DNA of 64,000 nucleotides from SFWF01 sp045636705 (GTDB taxonomy: Bacteria > Bacillota > Clostridia > Oscillospirales > Acutalibacteraceae), in NCBI GenBank assembly GCA_045636705.1, contig JAZTYA010000008.1:1-64000 (forward strand), given 5' to 3'. Positions 36,828 through 43,704 of this stretch are shown in pieces. Below the pieces are notes generated by a model. It searched no databases, had not been told where the DNA came from, and saw only the letters and a list, made by a program, of their open reading frames with translations. A program made the position numbers and the translations under genes. The first letter of the stretch is position 1. Every line of letters begins with the position of its first letter.

Positions 36828-36881
36828 ATGTTGATGTTTTTCGGATTTTATGCACTACTTTGCATTTTAACAGTAATCTAA
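36828..36881 (+). CDS. 17-aa hydrophobic micropeptide (candidate)
   Basis: A short frame reading MLMFFGFYALLCILTVI, starting at an ATG with AAAGGAG 9 nt upstream and ending 18 nt before the next small gene, which has its own AAGGAG. It is wholly hydrophobic and would span the membrane once. A TATAAT lies at 36791-36796. It may be a true membrane micropeptide or a leader peptide for the downstream gene. The strong ribosome site and defined promoter region are the only support. Confidence 0.45.
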   Translation: MLMFFGFYALLCILTVI

Positions 36882-36899
36882 ATTAAAAGGAGAATAACT

Positions 36900-37031
36900 A
36901 TGGGAATTTTTGGAAACTTGTTTGATTTTAACGGCGACGGGGAACTGGATACATTAGAAAAAGCCGCAGAACTCGGTCTCCTTATGGAACTTATAGAATC
37001 AGAAGAAGACGAGGAAGAAGAAATAGATTAA
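36900..37031 (+). CDS. 43-aa acidic protein with EF-hand-like calcium loop
   Basis: A frame of 43 codons with AAGGAG 9 nt before the ATG. It reads MGIFGNLFDFNGDGELDTLE, whose D-F-N-G-D-G-E-L-D-T-L-E is a 12-residue calcium-binding loop of the EF-hand/dockerin type. A helix and an all-acidic tail (EEDEEEEID) follow. Small proteins of this form occur in clostridial genomes without known role. It is followed directly by a terminator. It lies 18 nt after the micropeptide and is likely in the same transcript. Confidence 0.7.
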   Translation: MGIFGNLFDFNGDGELDTLEKAAELGLLMELIESEEDEEEEID

Positions 37032-37035
37032 TTTT

Positions 37036-37066
37036 AAAGCCGATGAGCATCCCTCATCGGCTTTTT
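37036..37066 (+). terminator. Terminator after the EF-hand-like gene
   Basis: AAAGCCGATGAG pairs with CTCATCGGCTTT (12 bp, 5-nt loop), then T. Confidence 0.9.
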
Positions 37067-37168
37067 AGGAACAAAAAGCTATGTATAAATATTAAAAATT
37101 CCTTGATATTGTTCCCGAAATGTGATAAACTACTGTTATATAAGGAACAATTTGGAGGAAAATTCAAA

Positions 37169-38068
37169 ATGGATTATATTAAAGTGTCCAAAGCGGCAGA
37201 AAACTGGGGTATTTCTCCACGCCGCGTGCGTATTCTTTGCGCTGAGGGTAAGATTCCCGGCGTAATCCGCAAAGGTAAACTCTATATGATTCCTGCTAAC
37301 GCCATCAAACCTGCTGATGGACGTTTAGCTCGTCCTGCAATTTTTGCAGTGATTGATGCAAAAAAGGAAAGATTAGCTGGACTTCGTCCTTTAACAGCTG
37401 GCGAGATTGAACGACTCCGTGAAGAGTTTATGGTTGAATTTACCTACAACTCTAACGCTATCGAGGGAAATACCTTAACCCTCAAAGAAACTGCTATGGC
37501 ATTAGAGGGCATGACCATTGACCAGAAGCCTTTAAAAGACCATTTGGAAGCAGTAGGACACAGAGACGCCTTCCTTTATGTTCAAGATGTTGCTCAAAAT
37601 AATACACCACTGTCCGAGTCAGTAATTAAGAATATTCACTCGTTAGTCCTTATGAATAGACCCGAAGACAAGGGCGTTTATCGCCGTATCCCTGTTCGTA
37701 TTATGGGTGCTTTCACCGAGCCCGTTCAGCCTTATATGATTGAACCTAAGATGAACGAACTTATTTCAAAAAATGAGGGCAGGGAAGAGACCATGCACAT
37801 CATTGAACGCATCGCTCGTTTCCACCTTGAATTTGAGGGCATCCATCCATTCATCGATGGAAACGGAAGAACCGGCCGCCTGCTCATGAACCTTGATTTA
37901 ATCCGCAACGGCTTCCCGCCAATCAACGTTAAATTTACCGACCGCAAACGCTACTACGAAGCCTTTGACGCTTATTATAAAGAAGACGACGCAACACCTA
38001 TGATGCAACTCATAGCAGAGTACGTTGATGCACGATTTGAAGATTATTTTAAGGTGTTAGGCTGTTAA
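37169..38068 (+). CDS. Fic family protein with N-terminal helix-turn-helix (class II, self-inhibited)
   Basis: A 299-aa protein. Residues 1-45 look like a MerR/excisionase-type DNA-binding helix-turn-helix (VSKAAENWGISPRRVRIL ... GKLYMIP). The Fic core has HPFIDGNGRTGR (226-237), the complete AMP-transferase motif with catalytic His226. An inhibitory motif S95-x3-E99-G100 (TYNSNAIEGN) precedes it, as in class II Fic proteins, where the glutamate blocks ATP. The likely activity is AMPylation of a protein target, with possible control of its own transcription. The start at 37169 has GGAGG upstream; the longer frame begins in the previous terminator. Followed by a 52-aa gene and an HRDC gene. 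Confidence 0.9.
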   Translation: MDYIKVSKAAENWGISPRRVRILCAEGKIPGVIRKGKLYMIPANAIKPADGRLARPAIFAVIDAKKERLAGLRPLTAGEIERLREEFMVEFTYNSNAIEGNTLTLKETAMALEGMTIDQKPLKDHLEAVGHRDAFLYVQDVAQNNTPLSESVIKNIHSLVLMNRPEDKGVYRRIPVRIMGAFTEPVQPYMIEPKMNELISKNEGREETMHIIERIARFHLEFEGIHPFIDGNGRTGRLLMNLDLIRNGFPPINVKFTDRKRYYEAFDAYYKEDDATPMMQLIAEYVDARFEDYFKVLGC

Positions 38069-38090
38069 TATTAACAAGGAGCCTGTTACA

Positions 38091-38249
38091 ATGATTGATA
38101 ATGTAAAAGAACAAAAGTATATAGAACTTTTTCGCAAGCAAAAGCAAACGCTCGATATTTTTTTAGAACGTAAGGCTATAACTAAAAAGCAGTATGATAA
38201 AAGCCTCGGTGACCTACGAGACAAAATGGGAATGCACGGGGTAGAATAA
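38091..38249 (+). CDS. 52-aa basic protein, SHOCT-like
   Basis: A short frame with AAGGAG 9-10 nt before the ATG, 22 nt after the Fic gene. The sequence has a helix with many Lys and Gln (EQKYIELFRKQKQTLDIF) and then LERKAITKKQYDKSLGDL, which resembles the SHOCT oligomerisation motif (a short helix, then a gaIT-x-x-x-y/f pattern). It is probably a small partner or regulator of its neighbours, but nothing in the sequence proves a function. Confidence 0.65.
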   Translation: MIDNVKEQKYIELFRKQKQTLDIFLERKAITKKQYDKSLGDLRDKMGMHGVE

Positions 38250-38275
38250 ATCTTTATCTATAAGGAGCTTTAATT

Positions 38276-38704
38276 ATGGATATTAACAAAGCAAAAGAAA
38301 TTATATCCGCTTTAGCAGAGGGGATAGACCCTACAACTGGTGAGGTTTTGCCTGACGATAGTGTTTGTAATAAGGGTGAAGTCGTTAGAGCTTTTTATGC
38401 AGTTATTAATGCATTTGAAGATAAGAAGGTAACAGCTAAAACAAACAACAAAGAACCAGACGATTACGATGCTGCGCTATACGAAAAGTTAAGAATGCTG
38501 CGTAGCAAAGTAGCGTTAGAAAAGAGAAAAGCTTCTTTTATGATATTGACCGACGCTACTTTAAAGCATTTGGCAGAACAAAAGCCTCTCACAAAAGAAA
38601 GTTTTATGAAAATTTATGGAATAGGAGATTGTAAATCGCGACAATATAGCGAGATGTTTATTAATGAAATAAAGGAATATCTTTTAAACTCAAAATGTAA
38701 TTAA
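38276..38704 (+). CDS. Solo HRDC-domain protein
   Basis: A 142-aa protein. The N-terminal ~50 residues (MDINKAKEIISALAEGIDP, then TTGEVLPDDS) form a conserved lead-in. Residues ~62-138 are an HRDC domain (YEKLRMLRSKVALEKRK ... ILTDATLKHLAEQKPLTKES, IYGIGDCKSRQYSEMFI), the nucleic-acid-binding module usually at the C-terminus of RecQ helicases and RNase D. No helicase is attached, so it is a stand-alone DNA- or RNA-binding protein. AAGGAG is 8 nt before the ATG. It follows Fic and the 52-aa gene in the same direction and adjoins the tRNA-Leu 3'-end repeats. Confidence 0.85.
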   Translation: MDINKAKEIISALAEGIDPTTGEVLPDDSVCNKGEVVRAFYAVINAFEDKKVTAKTNNKEPDDYDAALYEKLRMLRSKVALEKRKASFMILTDATLKHLAEQKPLTKESFMKIYGIGDCKSRQYSEMFINEIKEYLLNSKCN

Positions 38705-38735
38705 GTATTATTAAACATGTTAAAAATGTAAATAC

Positions 38736-38770
38736 AAAAAAGGAACTAACCTTTCGGTCAGTTCCTTTTT
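38736..38770 (-). terminator. Hairpin A of the tRNA-Leu 3'-end repeats
   Basis: AAAAAGGAACTAACC / GGTCAGTTCCTTTTT with a single A-C mismatch. It is the same sequence as the hairpin after the intact tRNA-Leu (39104-39138). It can also stop transcription from the HRDC gene. Confidence 0.85.
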
Positions 38771-38796
38771 AATTTGGTGCGGATAATGGGACTTGA
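38738..38796 (-). repeat. 59-bp direct repeat, copy 1: terminator plus tRNA-Leu 3' end
   Basis: Identical over 59 bp to 39106-39164. It contains the hairpin and the last 22 nt of tRNA-Leu (38775-38796) including CCA. The rest of the tRNA is absent. The offset is 368 bp. Beyond the tRNA piece the sequence turns into GGACTTGA...TCAAGTCC (38789-38796 with 38920-38927), an inverted copy of the T-arm. Confidence 0.9.
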
Positions 38797-38871
38797 CCGT
38801 CTGCTTCGCATACTTATGGCTTGGCGACCCAACGCTTATGCGTTCGGTACCCGCCTACACCGCTTTGGCTA

Positions 38872-38896
38872 AAAAACAGTGTGCCACACTGTTTTT
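38872..38896. repeat. 12-bp perfect palindrome inside unit A
   Basis: AAAAACAGTGTG pairs with CACACTGTTTTT across a single base; AACGC/GCGTT (38831-38844) lies nearby. Both fall between the inverted T-arm ends, so the whole 38789-38927 stretch could fold as one branched structure. Confidence 0.75.
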
Positions 38897-38941
38897 CTAA
38901 ACGCCAAACCCTCTCGGGTTCAAGTCCTTTCGTATAAACAA

Positions 38942-38998
38942 AAAATCCAAACTCAACCAAAAGGTCGAATTTGGATTTTGGTGCGGATAATGGGACTT
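38942..38998 (-). repeat. Second partial tRNA-Leu 3' end with a different terminator (unit B)
   Basis: The hairpin AAAATCCAAA/TTTGGATTTT (38942-38951 with 38970-38979) adjoins a 20-nt copy of the tRNA-Leu 3' end (38979-38998). The hairpin differs from copies 1 and 3, so this unit did not arise by simple tandem copying. Next come stems GAACAGTCC/GGACTGTTC (39014-39034) and CCAAACTT/AAGTTTGG (39037-39071), enclosed by GGGACTT/AAGTCCC (38992-38998 with 39082-39088). Confidence 0.85.
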
Positions 38999-39105
38999 TC
39001 TTCTCCGGCTATCGAACAGTCCACCGGACTGTTCTCCCAAACTTGTTGCTCATTTTATTCGCCAAGTTTGGAGGTCGTTTCAAGTCCCTCAAAAATACAA
39101 AAATT

Positions 39106-39164
39106 AAAAGGAACTAACCTTTCGGTCAGTTCCTTTTTAATTTGGTGCGGATAATGGGACTTGA
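39106..39164 (-). repeat. 59-bp direct repeat, copy 2 (at intact tRNA-Leu)
   Basis: The same 59 bp as 38738-38796, here made of the functional terminator (39104-39138) and the 3' end of the complete tRNA gene. This is the presumed parent of the other copies. Confidence 0.9.
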
Positions 39165-39226
39165 ACCCATACGTCGAAGACACACGCCCCTCAAACGTGC
39201 CTGTCTGCCTATTCCAGCACATCCGC
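39143..39226 (-). tRNA. tRNA-Leu(GAG)
   Basis: An 84-nt class II tRNA on the minus strand, with 5' GCGGATG, long variable arm, T-arm GGGTTCAAGTCCC and 3' CATTATCCGC plus encoded ACCA. The anticodon stem CACGT/GCGTG holds loop TTGAGGG (anticodon GAG, leucine). A terminator lies directly downstream. Two partial copies of its 3' end lie further downstream, at 38979 and 38775. Confidence 0.93.
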
Positions 39227-39341
39227 ATTGATGTCGCTTTTTCTCAAGCCTAGTAATTATAGCACCAGACAAATCGATTGTCAATAGTTATTTTAAAAAA
39301 GATACAATTTTGTTACGATTAGGTTTTTTTCAAAAAAACAC

Positions 39342-39370
39342 TTGCTTTTTTTTAAGTGTTCATATATAAT
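39342..39370 (+). promoter_or_regulatory. Promoter of the dcw cluster
   Basis: TTGCTT (39342-39347), 17-nt spacer, TATAAT (39365-39370), about 80 nt before mraZ. Confidence 0.75.
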
Positions 39371-39379
39371 GTGTTTATC

Positions 39380-39438
39380 AAAGTGGCATAAAATTACATT
39401 AAAATATATAAAAAGTGCAGTAAAGTGGCAGAAAGGCG
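39380..39438 (+). promoter_or_regulatory. Candidate MraZ operator: AAAGTGG boxes
   Basis: One AAAGTGG at 39380-39386, then three boxes exactly 10 bp apart: AAAGTGC (39412-39418), AAAGTGG (39422-39428), AAAGGCG (39432-39438). MraZ is known to bind short GTG-containing repeats with helical-turn spacing before its own gene, including AAAGTGK boxes in mollicutes. The match and position suggest autoregulation of the whole cluster. Confidence 0.75.
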
Positions 39439-39449
39439 GGTGAAAATTC

Positions 39450-39887
39450 GTGCTAGTAGGTGGTTCTCAACATAAACTTGATAAGAAAGGGCGAGTTTTC
39501 ATGCCCGCAAAGTTCAAGCCTGACTTTGGCGAGACCATAGTTCTTTGCGCCGGCGTATTTGGCAAAAGATGCTTATGGGGTTTTTCTGAAGAAGAGTTTG
39601 AAAAGTTTACCGCAAGACTAAACAAACTTCCATACAGCAAAATGCAGGATATGTATCGTTTCTTATCTGACGGTTCTTGCTTTGCTGAGTTTGATGCTTC
39701 GGGCAGAGTGCTTATTCCTGCAGAACTTCGTGAGTTCGCTAAGATTGAGGGCGAGGTTCGTATTGTTGGCATGAAAACCAACATTGAAATCTGGAGCCCT
39801 GAGCTTTGGGCAGAGGAGAAGGAGAATTTCTCACCGGAACATTTTGCTCCCATAATTGACGAGCTAGAGTTTTCACTTGGTGACTAA
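39450..39887 (+). CDS. mraZ: Transcriptional regulator MraZ
   Basis: A 145-aa protein with two AbrB-like DNA-binding repeats, each with the family motif (HKLDKKGRVFMPAKFK and AEFDASGRVLIPAELR). MraZ represses its own dcw operon by binding repeats ahead of it. The start is a GTG; GAAAGGCGGGTG lies upstream, partly within the last operator box, so MraZ binding could also reach the ribosome site region. First gene of the dcw cluster. Confidence 0.96.
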   Translation: MLVGGSQHKLDKKGRVFMPAKFKPDFGETIVLCAGVFGKRCLWGFSEEEFEKFTARLNKLPYSKMQDMYRFLSDGSCFAEFDASGRVLIPAELREFAKIEGEVRIVGMKTNIEIWSPELWAEEKENFSPEHFAPIIDELEFSLGD

Positions 39888-39888
39888 A

Positions 39889-40809
39889 ATGGAATTCAAT
39901 CACATTCCTGTTTTATTTAAAGAAACAATTGAGGGCCTTAACGTTAGACCCAACGGAATATACGTTGACGGTACGGCAGGTGGTGCAGGCCACTCGACCG
40001 AAATAGCAAAAAGACTAAAGAGTGGTAGGTTAATCGCCATTGACCAGGACCCCGATGCTGTAAAGGTTGCAACAGAAAGATTAAAGGACTATTCGGCAAC
40101 GGTTGTTCACGGCAACTATAGAAACATGAAAACCTATCTTACCGAGCTTGGTCTAAACGGTGCTGACGGCATTCTTTTAGATATAGGTGTTTCTTCACAC
40201 CAAATCGATACGGCAGAAAGAGGTTTTTCATTTCACAACGATGCTCCACTTGATATGAGAATGAGTCAAAGCGGCACTACCGCAGCAGATTTGGTTAACA
40301 CCTTCACTGCAGAGGAACTGTCAAAAATATTTAGAGATTATGGCGAAGAAAAATTCGCTTGGAAAATAGCTCAAAACATTGTAAGAACAAGAGAAAACAA
40401 ACCAATACTTACAACAGGGCAGTTAGCTGAGATTATTTCGGCAAGCGTGCCCGCAAAGGTGAAAAGGGAAGGAAACCCTTGCCGTCAATGTTTTCAGGCG
40501 TTAAGAATTGCCGTTAATGACGAGCTTGGCGCCTTACAGGACGGAATTAAGGGTGCTTGGGATTCTTTAAATAAGGGTGGCAGACTTGCCATAATAACAT
40601 TCCATTCCCTTGAAGACAGAATAGTAAAAAATATGTTTAAGGATTTGTGCACAGGTTGCACCTGTCCTCCTGACATACCAATATGTGTTTGCGGCAAAAC
40701 ACCACAGGCAAAGCCAATAACAAAAAAACCAATAACAGCAACCGAAGAGGAGCTTAAAGAAAACACAAGAAGCAGAAGTGCAAAGCTTAGGATTATAGAA
40801 AAACTTTAG
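39889..40809 (+). CDS. rsmH: 16S rRNA (cytosine(1402)-N4)-methyltransferase
   Basis: A 306-aa SAM-dependent enzyme that methylates C1402 in the decoding centre. It opens MEFNHIPVLFKETIEGL, with the SAM-binding YVDGTAGGAGHS, the DGILLDIGVSSHQID motif and the ITFHSLEDRIVK block. The ATG at 39889, one base after the mraZ stop, gives the standard N-terminus; a GTG four codons earlier is less likely. Standard second gene of dcw clusters. Confidence 0.96.
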   Translation: MEFNHIPVLFKETIEGLNVRPNGIYVDGTAGGAGHSTEIAKRLKSGRLIAIDQDPDAVKVATERLKDYSATVVHGNYRNMKTYLTELGLNGADGILLDIGVSSHQIDTAERGFSFHNDAPLDMRMSQSGTTAADLVNTFTAEELSKIFRDYGEEKFAWKIAQNIVRTRENKPILTTGQLAEIISASVPAKVKREGNPCRQCFQALRIAVNDELGALQDGIKGAWDSLNKGGRLAIITFHSLEDRIVKNMFKDLCTGCTCPPDIPICVCGKTPQAKPITKKPITATEEELKENTRSRSAKLRIIEKL

Positions 40810-40821
40810 AAAGGAACGACT

Positions 40822-41286
40822 ATGAACAATTCAAGATATTATAACGATTCACTCGCGTATGATTTTGAAATGTTTATGCCTAAAAGAAGGGAACAAGAAA
40901 CAGAAATAATTAAAATTCCTTCTAAAAGAGCAAAGCGTAATGCTCGCGCAAGGGCAACAAGAAACGTGTCAAGAACTTTAAGCATAGTTTTGCTTGGCGC
41001 TTTTGTCGTTGCGTTTGTCTGTGCAAATATAGCGCTACGCGTCGAAATTTCTGAAGCCAACTCTAAAATACACGAAGCCAAGACGACTCTAGCAGCTCTA
41101 AGCGGAGAAGAAACAAGGCTTGATATTAAATTTGAAAGCATAATTTCCTATACCAATTTGGAAGAGGCCGCAAAAGCAATCGGAATGAAAAAAATGAGTA
41201 AACATCAGATTGTTTATATCAGAGTGAACGACCAAAACAAAGCGGTTGATAAAGAGGGGAATATACTTACTATCGAAAATGAATAG
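40822..41286 (+). CDS. ftsL: FtsL-like septum protein
   Basis: A 154-aa bitopic membrane protein. A basic cytoplasmic N-terminus (KRAKRNARARATRNVSR) leads into one membrane helix (LSIVLLGAFVVAFVCANIAL, about residues 54-73), then an extracellular coiled coil and a short globular end. Sequence identity in this family is always low; size, topology and place between rsmH and the PBP gene carry the assignment. It would work with DivIB/FtsQ and the FtsW-PBP pair at the septum. Confidence 0.85.
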   Translation: MNNSRYYNDSLAYDFEMFMPKRREQETEIIKIPSKRAKRNARARATRNVSRTLSIVLLGAFVVAFVCANIALRVEISEANSKIHEAKTTLAALSGEETRLDIKFESIISYTNLEEAAKAIGMKKMSKHQIVYIRVNDQNKAVDKEGNILTIENE

Positions 41287-41324
41287 TTTTAAAAATAGGG
41301 AATATATTTAATTAATAAGAGATA

Positions 41325-41373
41325 CGAGGGTTCTAATTTAGGACTCTCGTTTTCGAGCATTTAAAAGAGAGTC
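41325..41373 (+). promoter_or_regulatory. Mutually exclusive hairpins between ftsL and the PBP gene
   Basis: CGAGGGTTCTA (41325-41335) pairs with TAGGACTCTCG (41339-41349) using two wobble pairs; GACTCTC (41342-41348) can instead pair with GAGAGTC (41367-41373). The intergenic stretch is 136 nt, the longest inside the cluster. There is no clear T-run, so this may be an RNA processing or attenuation site, or chance. Confidence 0.35.
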
Positions 41374-41422
41374 GAATTTTGTAAGATAAACTTAATTTTT
41401 AAAAAAGAAAGGGGTCAGGATA

Positions 41423-43675
41423 ATGATAAAAAGAGCAGACAGGTCTATGGTGACACGTATACTTCGCATTATGCTGGCCATGGTTTTTGTCTTTTTTACA
41501 GTTTCGGCAGGAAGCCTTACGGTTATAATGCTTATAAACGGAGAAAAGTATCAGTCAATGGCGTCAGAACAGCAGTTATATGACACCTTGGTTGCGGCTC
41601 CCAGAGGAGATATTTATGACACCAATATGGAGTTGCTTGCAACAAGTGATACAGCTTATACAATTTACATTACTCCAAACAGTATTAAGAATATCGAAAA
41701 GGAAGAAACAAGGAAACTTGTAAAAACTACAATTGCGGCAGGCCTTTCGGAAATACTCGAAATGGAGTATGAAACGGTCTTTGGATATACCGAAAAAGAA
41801 ACCTCGTACGTTACGGTTAAAAAAAGGGTTGATAAAACCGTAGCCGACAAGGTAAGAACATTTATTTCGGATAATAGCGATTTATCGATTGCAAAGCATA
41901 TCGGTATTGACGAAACAACAAAAAGATATTATCCAAACTCTTCATTAGCATCGATTGTATTAGGTTTTGTAGGCGAAGATAACCAAGGCCTTGCAGGTCT
42001 TGAAAGTTATTACAACACAACCCTTACCGGTGTAGCAGGTAGAGTTGTAGCTGCAAAAAACGCACAGGGTGCTGATATGCCTTTTTCTTATCAGGTGGTA
42101 GAAGAGGCAAAAAAGGGCAGCTCCCTTGTCCTTTCAATTGATTCTTACATTCAGCATATAGCGGAAAAATATCTAGCAGATGCGGTTGAGGCGAATAAGG
42201 CAAGCGACAGAGGCGCCGCTATAGTTATGAACGTAAACACAGGCGAAATTCTTGCTATGGCGGTTAAAGGCGACTTTGACCCAAATAGTCCGTTTACACT
42301 ATCCGAGGAAGCGCAAGCGCTTTTAGATGAGGAAGGCTCAACAGTTACAAAAACCGAGCTTTTAAACAAACAATGGCGTAACAAGGCTGTTTCTGACTCT
42401 TATGAGCCTGGTTCGGTTTTCAAAATCTTCACAGCTGCAATGGCTCTTGAGGAAAACCAAACGTCACTAACACACAGTTATAACTGCGGATATTCTATTT
42501 ACGTTGCGGGTCAGGTTTACCATTGCCACAAGGCAGGCGGACACGGAACTCAAACTCTTAAAGAGGCTATGGTTCATTCCTGCAACCCCGTATTTATAAC
42601 ACTTGGTCAACTTGTGGGAACTAGCAAGTTCAGTAAATATTTTGAGGCCTTCGGTTTTACCGAAAAGACAGGTATCGACATAGCAGGTGAAGGAACTTCG
42701 GTTTACCACTCATCTACTAAAATGGGCCCGACAGAGCTTGCTTCTTCTTCCTTCGGTCAGACCTTTAAAATCACTCCAATACAGCTAATAACAGCGGCTT
42801 CAGCTGCTGTAAACGGCGGATATTTAATGCAACCGTATATCGTAAGCAAGGTTTTAGATTCTGAAAACAACGTTATCGAATCTACCCAACCAAAGGCTAA
42901 AAGACAGGTTATAAGCAAAGAAACAAGTGAAAAGTTGCGTGAAATGCTTTTGTCTGTTATTGAAGACGGCGGTGCTTCTAATGCGAAGGTTGCAGGTTAT
43001 AGCATCGGCGGAAAAACAGGTACTTCTGAAAAGGTTGCAGAGATGAACTCAAGCGGCGAAGTGGGGTTATATATTTCTTCCTTCATTGGATTTGCTCCCA
43101 TGGAAGACCCTGAAATTGCGCTTTTGGTTATGATTGACGAACCAAAAGGACAAAACTATTACGGAAGCGCAGTTGCCGCTCCGGTTGCATCTGAAATTTT
43201 TAGCGACGTTCTTCCTTATTTAGGATACGAACCTCAGTATAGCGATGAAGAGGTTAAAGAATTTGCGATAAGCGTTCCAGAAGTTACAGGAAACACTGTA
43301 GCCGAGGCGAAAAACAAAATATCGGCAAAGGGCCTTAACGTTAGAGTCGTAGGCGTAGGAAATGAAGTATTAAAACAAATACCTGCGGCAGGACAGTCGC
43401 TTTCAAAGGGCTCGACGGTTATTATTTATACCGAAAGCGGAGAAAATGCTCCTGCGAACGTTTTAGTTCCAGACTTCAATAATATGACCGTTTCAGAGGT
43501 AAATGCTGCGGCGACTAATGCCGGCATTAACGTTGAGCTTTCGGGTAACATTTCAAACTCAAACGCGGAAACAAGGGTTTATAAGCAGAGTGTTGAAGCA
43601 GGCACTGAGGTTGAGCAGGGAAGCGTAGTAACTGTTTATTTTAGAGATAACGGATATGCCGACATGGCTCAGTAG
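41423..43675 (+). CDS. Class B penicillin-binding protein with PASTA domains (SpoVD/PBP2x type)
   Basis: A 750-aa transpeptidase that cross-links peptidoglycan. The N-terminal membrane anchor (residues ~13-37) is followed by a dimerisation domain with APRGDIYDTN. The transpeptidase domain has SVFK (catalytic Ser331), SCN (HSCNPVF) and KTG (531-533). Two PASTA domains follow (about 608-672 and 677-745), which bind muropeptide or allosterically affect the enzyme. Its place after ftsL and before murE is that of SpoVD or the vegetative division PBP in Firmicutes. PASTA domains are common to both, so division and sporulation roles cannot be told apart. Confidence 0.95.
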   Translation: MIKRADRSMVTRILRIMLAMVFVFFTVSAGSLTVIMLINGEKYQSMASEQQLYDTLVAAPRGDIYDTNMELLATSDTAYTIYITPNSIKNIEKEETRKLVKTTIAAGLSEILEMEYETVFGYTEKETSYVTVKKRVDKTVADKVRTFISDNSDLSIAKHIGIDETTKRYYPNSSLASIVLGFVGEDNQGLAGLESYYNTTLTGVAGRVVAAKNAQGADMPFSYQVVEEAKKGSSLVLSIDSYIQHIAEKYLADAVEANKASDRGAAIVMNVNTGEILAMAVKGDFDPNSPFTLSEEAQALLDEEGSTVTKTELLNKQWRNKAVSDSYEPGSVFKIFTAAMALEENQTSLTHSYNCGYSIYVAGQVYHCHKAGGHGTQTLKEAMVHSCNPVFITLGQLVGTSKFSKYFEAFGFTEKTGIDIAGEGTSVYHSSTKMGPTELASSSFGQTFKITPIQLITAASAAVNGGYLMQPYIVSKVLDSENNVIESTQPKAKRQVISKETSEKLREMLLSVIEDGGASNAKVAGYSIGGKTGTSEKVAEMNSSGEVGLYISSFIGFAPMEDPEIALLVMIDEPKGQNYYGSAVAAPVASEIFSDVLPYLGYEPQYSDEEVKEFAISVPEVTGNTVAEAKNKISAKGLNVRVVGVGNEVLKQIPAAGQSLSKGSTVIIYTESGENAPANVLVPDFNNMTVSEVNAAATNAGINVELSGNISNSNAETRVYKQSVEAGTEVEQGSVVTVYFRDNGYADMAQ

Positions 43676-43704
43676 TAAAGGTAATTTTATCCACGGAGAA
43701 ACTT

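Noticed and set aside
38879..39154. 91-aa plus-strand frame over the tRNA-Leu repeats
   Set aside because: It reads through hairpins and a tRNA 3' end, without a ribosome site.
38738..39164. CRISPR array
   Set aside because: Only two exact repeats, longer than CRISPR repeats, explained by tRNA-Leu 3' end and terminator; no cas genes.
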